A stretch of 64,000 nucleotides of DNA from Cetobacterium ceti (lineage in GTDB: Bacteria > Fusobacteriota > Fusobacteriia > Fusobacteriales > Fusobacteriaceae), in NCBI RefSeq assembly GCF_900167275.1, contig NZ_FUWX01000004.1, positions 186,001 to 250,000 on the forward strand, given 5' to 3'. Below are positions 47,439-55,887 of this stretch, piece after piece. The position numbers were made by a program, and so were the translations under genes. The notes below the pieces were generated by a model. That model searched no databases. It was not told where the DNA came from and saw only the letters and a program-made list of their open reading frames with translations. Position 1 is the first letter of the stretch, and the number at the start of each line of letters is the position of its first letter.

Positions 47439-48665
47439 TTGAAAAAAGCGGAATTATTAGCTCCAGCAGGTAATATGGAGAAATTAAAAATGGCATTCCA
47501 TTATGGAGCCGATGCTGTATTTTTAGGTGGAAAAATGTTTAACCTAAGAGCAGGAAGTCATAACTTCAATGATGAAGAATTAGAAGAGGCAGTTGCATAT
47601 GCAAATTCATTAGGAAAAAAAGTATATGTAACTTTAAATATAATACCACATAACAATGAGTTAGAATATTTACCTGAGTATGTAATATACTTAGAAAAAA
47701 TAGGGGTAAGTGGAGTTATTGTAGCAGATCTTGGTGTGTTCCAAGTTGTTAAAGAAAATACAAACTTATCCATAAGTGTTAGTACACAGGCAAGTAATAC
47801 TAACTGGAGATCAGTAAAAATGTGGAAGGACTTAGGAGCTAGAAGAGTAGTATTAGCAAGAGAAATTTCTTTAGATAATATTGCTGAAATTAGAGCTAAG
47901 GTGCCTGATATTGAATTGGAAGTATTTATTCACGGAGCAATGTGTATGTCGGTATCTGGAAGATGTCTATTAAGTAACTATATGACTGGAAGAGATGCAA
48001 ATAGAGGTGACTGTGCTCAATCGTGTAGATGGAAGTATTCAGTAGTTGAAGAAACAAGACCTGGAGAATATATGCCAGTATTTGAAGATGAGAGAGGAAC
48101 ATATATATTTAACTCTAAAGATTTATGTACAATAGAGATTATTGATAAAATTTTAGATTTAGGTGTAGATTCTCTTAAAATAGAAGGAAGAATGAAAGGT
48201 ATTTATTATGTTTCAAATGCAGTAAAAATGTATAGAGAAGCAATTGATGAATATTACTCAGGGGACTATAAATATAATCCTAAATGGTTAGAAGAGATTA
48301 AATCTACTTCAAATAGATCATTTACAAAGGGATTCTATTATGGACAACCTGGACCAGAAGCAAATAACTATAATGATAGAAATTCATATAGTCAAACTCA
48401 TCAGTTAGTTGCTAAAATTGAAGAAAAATTAGGAAATAATGAGTATTTAGTTGCAATTAGAAATAGAGTTGAAAGTGGGGAAACTTTAGAAGTTATAACT
48501 CCAAAAGGTGATCCAAGAGAGATTGTTTTACCGAAAATGACTATGATTTTAAAAGGAAATAAAGAGGAAGAATCTACTTTTGCAAATCCAAATTCATTTG
48601 CTAAAATAACTCTTGAGGGAGATTTTGAACCAATGGATATGATTAGAAGAAGATTAGATAAATAA
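47439..48665 (+). CDS. Peptidase U32 family protein, TrhP/YegQ-like tRNA hydroxylation
   Basis: A 408-residue U32 protein. It starts with the family hallmark LLAPAGNMEKLKMAFHYGADAVF and contains EVFIHGAMCMSVSGRC and RGDCAQSCRWKY, whose cysteines fit the iron-sulfur site of U32 proteins. Members of this group (TrhP, YrrO) use prephenate to make 5-hydroxyuridine at tRNA position 34; despite the name they are not proven peptidases. The start is TTG 47439 with AGGAAGGGG. It ends at a strong bidirectional terminator. Confidence 0.88.
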   Translation: MKKAELLAPAGNMEKLKMAFHYGADAVFLGGKMFNLRAGSHNFNDEELEEAVAYANSLGKKVYVTLNIIPHNNELEYLPEYVIYLEKIGVSGVIVADLGVFQVVKENTNLSISVSTQASNTNWRSVKMWKDLGARRVVLAREISLDNIAEIRAKVPDIELEVFIHGAMCMSVSGRCLLSNYMTGRDANRGDCAQSCRWKYSVVEETRPGEYMPVFEDERGTYIFNSKDLCTIEIIDKILDLGVDSLKIEGRMKGIYYVSNAVKMYREAIDEYYSGDYKYNPKWLEEIKSTSNRSFTKGFYYGQPGPEANNYNDRNSYSQTHQLVAKIEEKLGNNEYLVAIRNRVESGETLEVITPKGDPREIVLPKMTMILKGNKEEESTFANPNSFAKITLEGDFEPMDMIRRRLDK

Positions 48666-48676
48666 TAATAAATAAA

Positions 48677-48711
48677 AACCCCTGAAGAAATTTCTTCAGG
48701 GGAATTTTTTT
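48677..48711. terminator. Bidirectional terminator between the U32 gene and the cyclophilin gene
   Basis: Perfect 12-bp inverted repeat CCCCTGAAGAAA/TTTCTTCAGGGG flanked by A-rich and T-rich tracts on both sides. It serves both converging operons. Confidence 0.93.
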
Positions 48712-49525
48712 ATAAGGAATCTGAATTATCCTTTTCATCTAAGGATTTATCAATTTTCTTTTCAATACTTCTAATTGTTCTAGGAATAAAAGAATCTTTA
48801 ATTTGTTCATCCTTATGTTTTCTAGGAGTTAAGATTCTTTTAAGTTCAGCATTATAAGCATTTACTTGATTTCCAAAAGCTGATGGATCTTTAATAGGAT
48901 ATTTTTTTAAATTTGGATAATCCTTATCTAAAATAGCATTCCATTTTTCAATTTGATCCTTATGTAATGATAGGAATAAATCTACATCACCAGTAAATTT
49001 AATTTCTTTAATTACATCTCCAACTTCTAATTTTTTGATTTTATTGAAGTCACTCTCATCAATATATTCACCAAATATAGTGTGCTTACCATTTAACCAG
49101 TCAGCAGGATAAAGTGTCATAAAGAATTGAGACCCACCTGTGTTTGGACCTGCATTGGCCATTGCTAAAATACCTGGTTGATAGAAATCTAACCATGGAA
49201 CAATTTCATCTGGAATAGTGTAACCTGGGCCACCTGTTCCTGTTCCTGTAGGATCTCCCCCTTGAACTATGAAGTTCTCAACAGCTCTATGTATCTTAGT
49301 ATCGTTATAATATCCTCTTTTTGCAAGGTTAATAAAGTTAGCAACAGTTGTTGGTGCTGCTTCTGGATATAGATAAAAATTTATATCCCCTTGAGTTGTT
49401 ACAAAGGTAGCTCTTATATCATTGTATTTAACAGGTTTATTACTGTCATTACTTCTTAAATATGAGCAACCAGCGGTCATTAGAACAATAAGTAGTACGG
49501 TGAATGTTCTTAAGATCTTTTTCAT
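48710..49525 (-). CDS. Cyclophilin-type peptidyl-prolyl isomerase lipoprotein
   Basis: A 271-residue lipoprotein: signal segment with lipobox MTAGC (Cys20), then a cyclophilin domain (about 35-175) with INFYLYPEAAPTTVANF, IHRAVENFIVQGGDPTGTG and GSQFFMTL-type active-site residues, followed by a charged C-terminal extension of about 85 residues. It should assist protein folding in the periplasm, anchored to a membrane. I start at ATG 49525 rather than TTG 49534, which would be only two bases from its GGAGG. It has its own promoter inside the end of potC. Confidence 0.9.
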   Translation of the reverse strand: MKKILRTFTVLLIVLMTAGCSYLRSNDSNKPVKYNDIRATFVTTQGDINFYLYPEAAPTTVANFINLAKRGYYNDTKIHRAVENFIVQGGDPTGTGTGGPGYTIPDEIVPWLDFYQPGILAMANAGPNTGGSQFFMTLYPADWLNGKHTIFGEYIDESDFNKIKKLEVGDVIKEIKFTGDVDLFLSLHKDQIEKWNAILDKDYPNLKKYPIKDPSAFGNQVNAYNAELKRILTPRKHKDEQIKDSFIPRTIRSIEKKIDKSLDEKDNSDSL

Positions 49526-49558
49526 ATACCCCAAAGCCTCCCTAATTTTGATAGTCTT

Positions 49559-49588
49559 ATTATACTATATCTCAGAACTATTTTACAA
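49559..49588 (-). promoter_or_regulatory. Promoter of the cyclophilin lipoprotein gene
   Basis: On the minus strand TTGTAA (49583-49588), 18 bases, perfect TATAAT (49559-49564). It overlaps the last codons of potC, so this gene can be expressed apart from the transporter. Confidence 0.65.
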
Positions 49589-50351
49589 AATATTTTTGTA
49601 AACTTTTAGTAGAGACAGTTAGTAATATAGATAAACATATTAATAAAACAGATAAGGCATTAATAACAGGAGAAACTCCTAGTCTTATCATTGAGTATAT
49701 ACGTAGTGGAAGAGTTGAAGAACCAGGTCCAGCTACAAAGAATGTTGTAACAAAATCATCAAAAGATAATGTTACAGCAATTAAAAATCCTGAAATAATT
49801 GCAGGGATTAACATAGGAATAATAACCTTTGTAAGAGCTTGAAACTCAGTTGCACCTAAATCATAAGCAGCTTCTACTACAGAATAATCAACTTCTCCTA
49901 GCCTAGATAAAACTATAAAAAAGACAAAGGGAATATTAAATGTTGTATGTGCTATGAAAATACTTGTTAATCCAAGTTCTAATTTAACAGTGGCAAACAT
50001 AATAAGTAAAGATACACCCATTATTATATCTGGAATAATAAGAGGTAAAAAAGTAAGTAATTGTAAATACTTTTTATGTTTAAAATGATACCAGTGTAAA
50101 CCTAAGGCTCCTAAAGTTCCCAAAGTACAAGATAAAATCCCTGAGAATATAGCTATAAAAATACTATATTTAAAAGCTTGCCAAATATTATCTGAATAAA
50201 GAAATAGTTCCTTATACCACTTAAGAGAGAACCCATTCCATTTCATTGATCTTCCATCATTAAAAGAGTAAATAACTAAAATAACAAGGGGAAGATAGAA
50301 AAATATCATAGTCAAGCTAAAAAAGAAAAGTGATGTTCTTCTTTTATTCAT
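49578..50351 (-). CDS. potC: Spermidine/putrescine ABC transporter permease PotC
   Basis: Inner-membrane permease with six predicted helices and the EAA loop EAAYDLGATEFQALTKVIIPML that contacts the ATPase. RTSLFFFSLTMIFFYLPLVILVIYSFND at the N-terminus is typical. Length is 257 residues. The start shares one base with the potB stop. The expected binding-protein gene potD does not follow; the next gene is a cyclophilin with its own promoter. Confidence 0.93.
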   Translation of the reverse strand: MNKRRTSLFFFSLTMIFFYLPLVILVIYSFNDGRSMKWNGFSLKWYKELFLYSDNIWQAFKYSIFIAIFSGILSCTLGTLGALGLHWYHFKHKKYLQLLTFLPLIIPDIIMGVSLLIMFATVKLELGLTSIFIAHTTFNIPFVFFIVLSRLGEVDYSVVEAAYDLGATEFQALTKVIIPMLIPAIISGFLIAVTLSFDDFVTTFFVAGPGSSTLPLRIYSMIRLGVSPVINALSVLLICLSILLTVSTKSLQKYFVK

Positions 50352-51184
50352 TAGTCCTCCCTACTTTTTGTAAATTTTGTAAATATAATAAGAGCTATAG
50401 AAGTAGCTATAATTAAAACAGCAGAAATAGCTGAAGCTAAGGGCCAGTTTCTAGTTACAGTTAAATGTTGAGCAATGATATTACCTAACATTGTAGCTCT
50501 TGTACCACCAACTAATTTAGGAACAGCATATGATCCTAAAGTCGGAATAAAAGTAAATAAAGTTGCAGTTGTTATACCTGACTTTATATTAGGGATAAAA
50601 ACTTTTAAAAAAGCCTGACAATTGGTTGCTCCTAAATCTCTTGCGGCTTCAATTAAAGAAAAATCAAATTTTTCAATAATAGCATAAAGAGGTAATATAG
50701 CAAAAGGTAAACTAGTATATACAGATATTAGTACAACTGCACCAGTGTTATATAACATCATAAAAGGTTTATCAATAAGACCTATTTTTATAAGAAAGTT
50801 ATTGATAAAACCATTGCTTCCTAAAATAGCAATCCAAGAATAGATTCTAATTAGAAAATTTGTCCAAAAAGGAATTATTATTAAGAATAAAAGTTCCTTT
50901 CTATATTTTGATCTAGCTATAAAATATGAAGTAGGAATAGCTAAAAGTACAGTAAATATAGTTACTAAAATTGCGATATATATTGTTTTTGCAAAGATTT
51001 CTAAAAATATGGGATCAGCAAAAATTTTAAAACTTTCTAAGGTAAATTTAAGTTCTACACCACCATAGGTTCCCTTTTTTAAAAAGGCATAAACTAAAAC
51101 TATTAACATTGGAATAGCAAAGAAAATTGTCATCCAAATAGTAACAGGGAGAGTATAAATAGACCCTAAATTTGGTTTTTTCAT
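50351..51184 (-). CDS. potB: Spermidine/putrescine ABC transporter permease PotB
   Basis: Inner-membrane permease with six helices and an EAA loop (EAARDLGATNCQAFLKVFIPNI, about 180). Length is 277 residues. It overlaps potA by 4 bases (ATGA) and potC by one, so the three are made in fixed proportion. It should form a heterodimer with PotC. Confidence 0.93.
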   Translation of the reverse strand: MKKPNLGSIYTLPVTIWMTIFFAIPMLIVLVYAFLKKGTYGGVELKFTLESFKIFADPIFLEIFAKTIYIAILVTIFTVLLAIPTSYFIARSKYRKELLFLIIIPFWTNFLIRIYSWIAILGSNGFINNFLIKIGLIDKPFMMLYNTGAVVLISVYTSLPFAILPLYAIIEKFDFSLIEAARDLGATNCQAFLKVFIPNIKSGITTATLFTFIPTLGSYAVPKLVGGTRATMLGNIIAQHLTVTRNWPLASAISAVLIIATSIALIIFTKFTKSRED

Positions 51185-52305
51185 TTGCTAATCACCTCTA
51201 CTAAGAAACCATCATCAGCATCCCAAGAGATATAAGCATCTTCATCCCACCATATAGTTTCATTATCATCTTCATCAAAGTAAACAGCATGCTGTTTAAA
51301 AGCTTTAAATAAAAGATCTTTATTTCCATTAACCCATGTAAAGTATTTACTTTGGAATCCAGAATAAATAAGTTCATCTACATAAACTTTTAAAGTATTA
51401 ATTCTATCAGAATTAACATTAGGTTTATTTTTAGATACTTTTATCTTTTCTGGTCTTATGGATACTTTAACGTAATCTCCAACTTTTACAGGCTTATCCA
51501 TTTCAAAAATAAGTTCTCCAAAATCTTTACTAGATAACTTTCCATATAAATCATCAATAATTTCAGTAACTTCACCATCAAAGAAATTATTTTCTCCTAT
51601 AAAGTCTGCAACAAAGGAATCAGCAGGAGATTCATAAACTTCAGCAGGAGTTCCTACTTGTAAAATATTCCCTTTATTCATAACAGCAATTCTATCAGAA
51701 ATTGATAGTGCTTCTTGCTGGTCATGGGTAATAAAGATAAATGTAATTCCAACTTCTTCATGAATATTATCTAATTCAATAAGTAAGTTTTGTCTTAACT
51801 TAGCATCTAAAGCAGATAAAGGCTCATCTAATAATAAAACTCCAGGTTTATTAATAAGAGCTCTAGCTATGGATACCCTTTGCTGTTGTCCTCCAGATAG
51901 TTGATTTGGTTTTTTATTCATATGCTCAGCTAGATCAACTAGTTTAAGAAATTTTTTAACCTCTTCATCTATGATATTATTGGGAACTTTTTTCAATCTC
52001 AATGGAAAAGCCACATTTTCATACACAGTTAAATGTGGAAATAATGCGTATTTTTGAAATATAGTATTAACATTTCTTAAATTTGCAGGCAATTTTGAAA
52101 TATCTTCATTACCTAAATAAATAGCTCCACTATCTGGTTCTATAAAACCAGCAATCATTCTTAAAAGTGTTGTTTTTCCACAACCAGATGGACCTAAAAT
52201 AGAAAAGAATTCCCCGTCCTTAATTTCTAAATTGATATTTTTCAAAACTTCTACACCATCAAAGCTTTTTTTGATGTTTTCTATTCTGATATCTTTTTTT
52301 TCCAA
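51181..52305 (-). CDS. potA: Spermidine/putrescine ABC transporter ATPase PotA
   Basis: ATP-binding subunit driving polyamine import. Walker A GPSGCGKTT (about 37), Q-loop FQKYALFPHLTV, signature LSGGQQQRVS, Walker B LLLDEPLSALD and the switch histidine in FIFITHDQ. The C-terminal TOBE-type regulatory domain (about 290-374) is strikingly acidic near its end (FDEDDNETIWWDEDAYIS). The start is TTG at 52305 with AGGAGG upstream. Polyamines as substrate are inferred from the family; other PotABC-like importers carry different solutes. Confidence 0.93.
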   Translation of the reverse strand: MEKKDIRIENIKKSFDGVEVLKNINLEIKDGEFFSILGPSGCGKTTLLRMIAGFIEPDSGAIYLGNEDISKLPANLRNVNTIFQKYALFPHLTVYENVAFPLRLKKVPNNIIDEEVKKFLKLVDLAEHMNKKPNQLSGGQQQRVSIARALINKPGVLLLDEPLSALDAKLRQNLLIELDNIHEEVGITFIFITHDQQEALSISDRIAVMNKGNILQVGTPAEVYESPADSFVADFIGENNFFDGEVTEIIDDLYGKLSSKDFGELIFEMDKPVKVGDYVKVSIRPEKIKVSKNKPNVNSDRINTLKVYVDELIYSGFQSKYFTWVNGNKDLLFKAFKQHAVYFDEDDNETIWWDEDAYISWDADDGFLVEVISK

Positions 52306-52418
52306 TTTGACCTCCTATTATCAAGATACAAAAATTAATGCAATGAATATATTTTATCACATTTGTTAGATAAAATAAATACTAAAATAATAATTGTAAT
52401 CTGCATAAATTAATAATA

Positions 52419-52427
52419 TGGTATAAT
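52419..52427 (+). promoter_or_regulatory. Extended -10 promoter for the C_GCAxxG_C_C protein gene
   Basis: TGGTATAAT with no good -35. The sequence AATATGGTATAAT is the same as in the promoter at 44774. The start codon lies about 54 bases downstream. The 175-base region between potA and this gene otherwise holds only AT-rich DNA with no further clear signal. Confidence 0.55.
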
Positions 52428-52480
52428 TTTATTGAAAGTTAATATTATAAAATAAAATTTAAAAATATAAAGGAGATCCA

Positions 52481-52990
52481 ATGTTAAAAAAGATATTTAA
52501 AGGAAAAAAAGATCTAAAAATTTTAAATGAAGAAGTGGATTTAAATAGCATAAGAGAAATTGCAGAACAATACTATATGAATGGAGATTTTTATTGTTCA
52601 GAGGCAGTTTTAAAAGTTGTAAAAGATGCTTTTAAAGCTCCCTATGGAGATGATATTATCAAATTAGCTTCAGGTTTTCCTGTGGGATTAGGTGGAAGTG
52701 GCTGTACTTGTGGAGCAGTAAATGGTGGAGTTATGGCAATTTCTATGTTTTTTGGAAGAGAACTTCCAGGAGATAAAAAAGTAAAAAAATCAATGGATCT
52801 TACAAAGGAATTATATGATGAATTTGCTAAAAAATATAAGGTTGCATGTTGTAAAGTATTAACAAGGGGAATGACTTTAGGAAGTTCTACACATAAAAAT
52901 CATTGTGTAACAATAACAGGAGATTTAGCAGTTTTAACAAGTAGAATATTAGCAAGAGAATTAGGATATAAAATAATTGAAGAAAACTAA
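52481..52990 (+). CDS. C_GCAxxG_C_C family protein
   Basis: A 169-residue protein with the family's cysteine pattern: FYCSEAVL, the core GCTCGAVNGGVMA, and later KVACCKVL and HKNHCVT. The family is described as probably redox-active or metal-binding and has no agreed function. AGGAG is 6 bases before the ATG. It stands alone with its own promoter, followed by a separate promoter for aroK. Confidence 0.85.
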   Translation: MLKKIFKGKKDLKILNEEVDLNSIREIAEQYYMNGDFYCSEAVLKVVKDAFKAPYGDDIIKLASGFPVGLGGSGCTCGAVNGGVMAISMFFGRELPGDKKVKKSMDLTKELYDEFAKKYKVACCKVLTRGMTLGSSTHKNHCVTITGDLAVLTSRILARELGYKIIEEN

Positions 52991-52999
52991 AATTAACTA

Positions 53000-53008
53000 T
53001 GATATAAT
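53000..53008 (+). promoter_or_regulatory. Extended -10 promoter for aroK
   Basis: TGATATAAT 21 bases before the aroK ATG, giving a very short leader. No convincing -35 at the right spacing. Confidence 0.5.
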
Positions 53009-53028
53009 TCATCCTGAGAGGTGAAAGA

Positions 53029-53544
53029 ATGAAGGATAATATAGCCTTAATTGGTTTTATGGGTAGCGGGAAAACAACCGTTGGAAAAATATTAGCAAGA
53101 TATTTAGATATGAAATTTATTGATATAGATAGAGCCATTTGTGCACGGGAAAAAAAGACTATTCCAGAAATATTTGAAGAAAAGGGTGAAGACTATTTTA
53201 GAAGATTAGAAAGACTTATAATAGAAGAAGAATCTTCAGAAAATAATATTGTTATTGCTACTGGTGGAGGAGTTATTATTGATAATGAAAATATAAAAAA
53301 CTTAAAAAAAACTTCCTATGTAGTTTATTTAGATTGTGATGTGGAAACAATTTATCAAAGAGTAAAAAGGAATAAAAATAGACCTCTTTTAAATGTTGAA
53401 AATATGTATGAAAAAATAGAAGAGTTATATAATAAAAGAAGAACACTATATAGTATTTCTTCAGATTTGACAATAGCTATAAATAAAAATACAAATATAT
53501 ATGATACAGTTGAAAATATAAAAAATGCTTATATACTAAGTTAA
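53029..53544 (+). CDS. aroK: Shikimate kinase
   Basis: Phosphorylates shikimate at the 3-hydroxyl; product is the substrate of AroA, encoded in another operon here. Walker [10 protein letters not shown], the shikimate-binding [18 protein letters not shown], the GGGVI loop and the lid RPLL are all present. Length is 171 residues. GAGAGG site before the ATG. Twelve bases separate it from the short-chain dehydrogenase gene. Confidence 0.96.
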   Translation: MKDNIALIGFMGSGKTTVGKILARYLDMKFIDIDRAICAREKKTIPEIFEEKGEDYFRRLERLIIEEESSENNIVIATGGGVIIDNENIKNLKKTSYVVYLDCDVETIYQRVKRNKNRPLLNVENMYEKIEELYNKRRTLYSISSDLTIAINKNTNIYDTVENIKNAYILS

Positions 53545-53556
53545 GGGGAGGATCTC

Positions 53557-54330
53557 ATGAATAGATTAAGTGGTAAAAATGTATTTATAACTGGTGCAAC
53601 AAAAGGAATTGGGAAAAGTACTGCAATAAAATTTGCAGAAATGGGTGCTAATGTAATTTTAGTAGGAAGAACTAAAAGTTTATTAGAAGAGTTAAAAAAA
53701 GAAATAGAAGATAAATATAAGGTAGAAGCTTATATTCTAGAATTAGATGTAACAAAGGGAAAAGATGTAGAAGAAAAAATAGATTCTTTACCAAAAGATA
53801 TAAAAAATAATATTGATATTTTAGTGAATAATGCGGGATTAGCAATAGGATTAGATAAAGTGTATGAAAGTTCAATGGAAGATTATGATAGAGTAATTGA
53901 TACAAATATTAAGGGAGTATTGTATATAACTAAGAAAATAGTTCCTTTGATGGTAGAAAGAAATAAGGGTTATGTTGTAAATTTAGGATCAATAGCGGGA
54001 GATATGGCTTATTATGGTGGAGCAGTATATTGTGCAACAAAAGCTGCTGTAAAAATGTTAACAGATACTTTAAGAATAGAACTTGTAGATACAAATATAA
54101 GAGTTACAAATATAAAACCTGGATTAGTAGAAACAGAATTTAGTAAAGTTAGATTTAAAGGTGATGAGGAGAGGGCAAAAAATACATATAAAGGAATAGA
54201 AGCTTTAACTCCTGATGATATAGCAGAAGTAATAGTTTCAACTTGTAATTTACCTGAAAATGTACAATTGACAGAGATAGCTCTTATGCCAAATCATCAA
54301 GCTGATGGAAGAACAGTTTATAGAGGATAA
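53557..54330 (+). CDS. Short-chain dehydrogenase/reductase (YdfG-like)
   Basis: NAD(P)-dependent oxidoreductase of the SDR family. Cofactor motif TGATKGIG (about 12-19), basic GRT after the second strand suggesting NADP(H), the NNAG motif, and the catalytic Ser (LGSIAG) with YCATKAA (Tyr and Lys). The 257-residue length and the C-terminus (QLTEIALMPNHQA) resemble YdfG, which acts on serine, 3-hydroxy acids or malonic semialdehyde. The true substrate is not known. A GGGGAGG precedes the ATG. Confidence 0.9.
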   Translation: MNRLSGKNVFITGATKGIGKSTAIKFAEMGANVILVGRTKSLLEELKKEIEDKYKVEAYILELDVTKGKDVEEKIDSLPKDIKNNIDILVNNAGLAIGLDKVYESSMEDYDRVIDTNIKGVLYITKKIVPLMVERNKGYVVNLGSIAGDMAYYGGAVYCATKAAVKMLTDTLRIELVDTNIRVTNIKPGLVETEFSKVRFKGDEERAKNTYKGIEALTPDDIAEVIVSTCNLPENVQLTEIALMPNHQADGRTVYRG

Positions 54331-54343
54331 TCTTGGAGGAAAA

Positions 54344-55756
54344 ATGGAAAATAAAGTACTTATAATTAATACTGGTGGAACAATAGGAATGATAAATAGT
54401 GAACCAGGAAATGAAAACAGTCCCTTAAGACCAGCAGAAAGTTGGAGTGAAATAGCTAAGGAGCATCCAATTTTAGAAAGATATAAAACAGATTATATTC
54501 AACTTTCTAAATTAATAGATTCATCAAATATGCATCCTGATATTTGGAAAGAGATAGCTAAAATTATTTTTGAAAATTATGAAAAATATAAGGGATTTGT
54601 TGTTCTTCACGGAACAGATACAATGGCATATACAGCATCAGGATTATCATTTATGCTAAAAAATTTAGATAAACCAGTTATTTTAACAGGATCTCAAGTT
54701 CCATTGAACTTTGCAAGAAGTGATGCTTTACAAAATTTAATAACTTCCATTGAAATAGCAGGAAATGATATGTATGGAATAAGACTTGTCCCAGAGGTAT
54801 GTATATTTTTCAGAGACAATTTATTAAGAGGAAATCGTGCTAGAAAAATAGATGCTACAAATTATTTTGGTTTTTCATCTCCAAATTATTCTCCCCTAGG
54901 AGATATAGGAGCTGATATTAGAATTAAAAAAAATAAAATAAGAAAACCATCAAGAGATTCTTTTTCTATAGAACCTGTGGCTGATGAAAACGTACTAGTA
55001 GTAGAATTATTCCCAGGATTATCTCCAATTCATTTAAAAAAAATGGTAGATGGAATTGATAATTTAAAAGGAATTATATTAAGAACATTTGGAAATGGAA
55101 ATGCTCCTACAACAGATGAATTCTTAAATGTATTAGAGTATATTTCAAATAAAGGAATAGTAATTGTAAATATAACTCAATGTGTTACAGGATCAGTTAA
55201 AATGGGGCTTTATGAAACTAGTGCAAAACTTGCTGATATAGGTGTTGTAAGTGGAGGAGATATGACTCCAGAAGCTGCAATAGGAAAACTTATGTATCTT
55301 TTGGGAAAAAATTTATCTGTGGATGAAGTAAAAAAATATATGCAGATAGACTTAAGAGGAGAGAGATCTCTTTGCGAATATAGCTTTGTAAGTTCAATGA
55401 AGGAATTTAGCCAAGAACATAAATTTCAAATAGAAATACCTAAAAGAATTAAAGATGAAGATTTAATACAAGCTGTTAGCAGAATTACAAATATTGTTTT
55501 TGAAGAAGAAACAGAAGCTGAAAAAGAAATAGAAATTGTTTTTTCTGGATGCGAAGAGGAAAAGCTAGAGCCATTAAAAATAAAAAAGAAAATTATAAAA
55601 AATCAAGAAAATTTAAATCAAGAAATTTTATTAACTTATAAACAAAATATAAAGAGATTGATGGAGTTATATAAGACTTTAGAATTTGCAATAAAATCTA
55701 GCAAAAAATTTAAAATTGAAAATATATATATCACAATATACTCAGAAGCTCTATGA
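54344..55756 (+). CDS. Type I L-asparaginase with C-terminal extension
   Basis: Hydrolyses asparagine to aspartate and ammonia. The first 341 residues are a complete asparaginase I: NTGGTIGM with nucleophile Thr13, LHGTDTMAYTAS with Thr91-Asp92, and ILTGSQVP. A further 130 or so residues, not part of the usual 330-340-residue enzyme, form a mixed charged tail (SGCEEEKLEPLKIKKKIIK region and a helical end) of unknown role. ATG 54344 is chosen for its GGAGG; an upstream in-frame ATG at 54305 lies inside the dehydrogenase gene. No signal peptide, so cytoplasmic. The next gene is aspartase, which uses its product. Confidence 0.9.
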   Translation: MENKVLIINTGGTIGMINSEPGNENSPLRPAESWSEIAKEHPILERYKTDYIQLSKLIDSSNMHPDIWKEIAKIIFENYEKYKGFVVLHGTDTMAYTASGLSFMLKNLDKPVILTGSQVPLNFARSDALQNLITSIEIAGNDMYGIRLVPEVCIFFRDNLLRGNRARKIDATNYFGFSSPNYSPLGDIGADIRIKKNKIRKPSRDSFSIEPVADENVLVVELFPGLSPIHLKKMVDGIDNLKGIILRTFGNGNAPTTDEFLNVLEYISNKGIVIVNITQCVTGSVKMGLYETSAKLADIGVVSGGDMTPEAAIGKLMYLLGKNLSVDEVKKYMQIDLRGERSLCEYSFVSSMKEFSQEHKFQIEIPKRIKDEDLIQAVSRITNIVFEEETEAEKEIEIVFSGCEEEKLEPLKIKKKIIKNQENLNQEILLTYKQNIKRLMELYKTLEFAIKSSKKFKIENIYITIYSEAL

Positions 55757-55762
55757 TATATA

Positions 55763-55776
55763 CCATATATATATGG
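55763..55776. repeat. 14-bp palindrome CCATATATATATGG upstream of aspA
   Basis: Perfect palindrome in the 130-base gap between asparaginase and aspA, about 48 bases upstream of the aspA -35. It might be an operator or only AT-rich chance; no T-tract follows. Confidence 0.45.
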
Positions 55777-55823
55777 ACCTAGAAATTCATTATAAAAATG
55801 AAAATAAAAATGTATTTAACCTG

Positions 55824-55852
55824 TTGAAAAAACAATCTTTGAGAGGTATTAT
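55824..55852 (+). promoter_or_regulatory. Promoter of aspA
   Basis: TTGAAA at 55824-55829, 17 bases, TATTAT at 55847-55852, giving a start point about 30 bases before the ATG. Confidence 0.7.
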
Positions 55853-55887
55853 AAGATTATGATGAAGCTGTTTGGAGGTTGTTAAAA

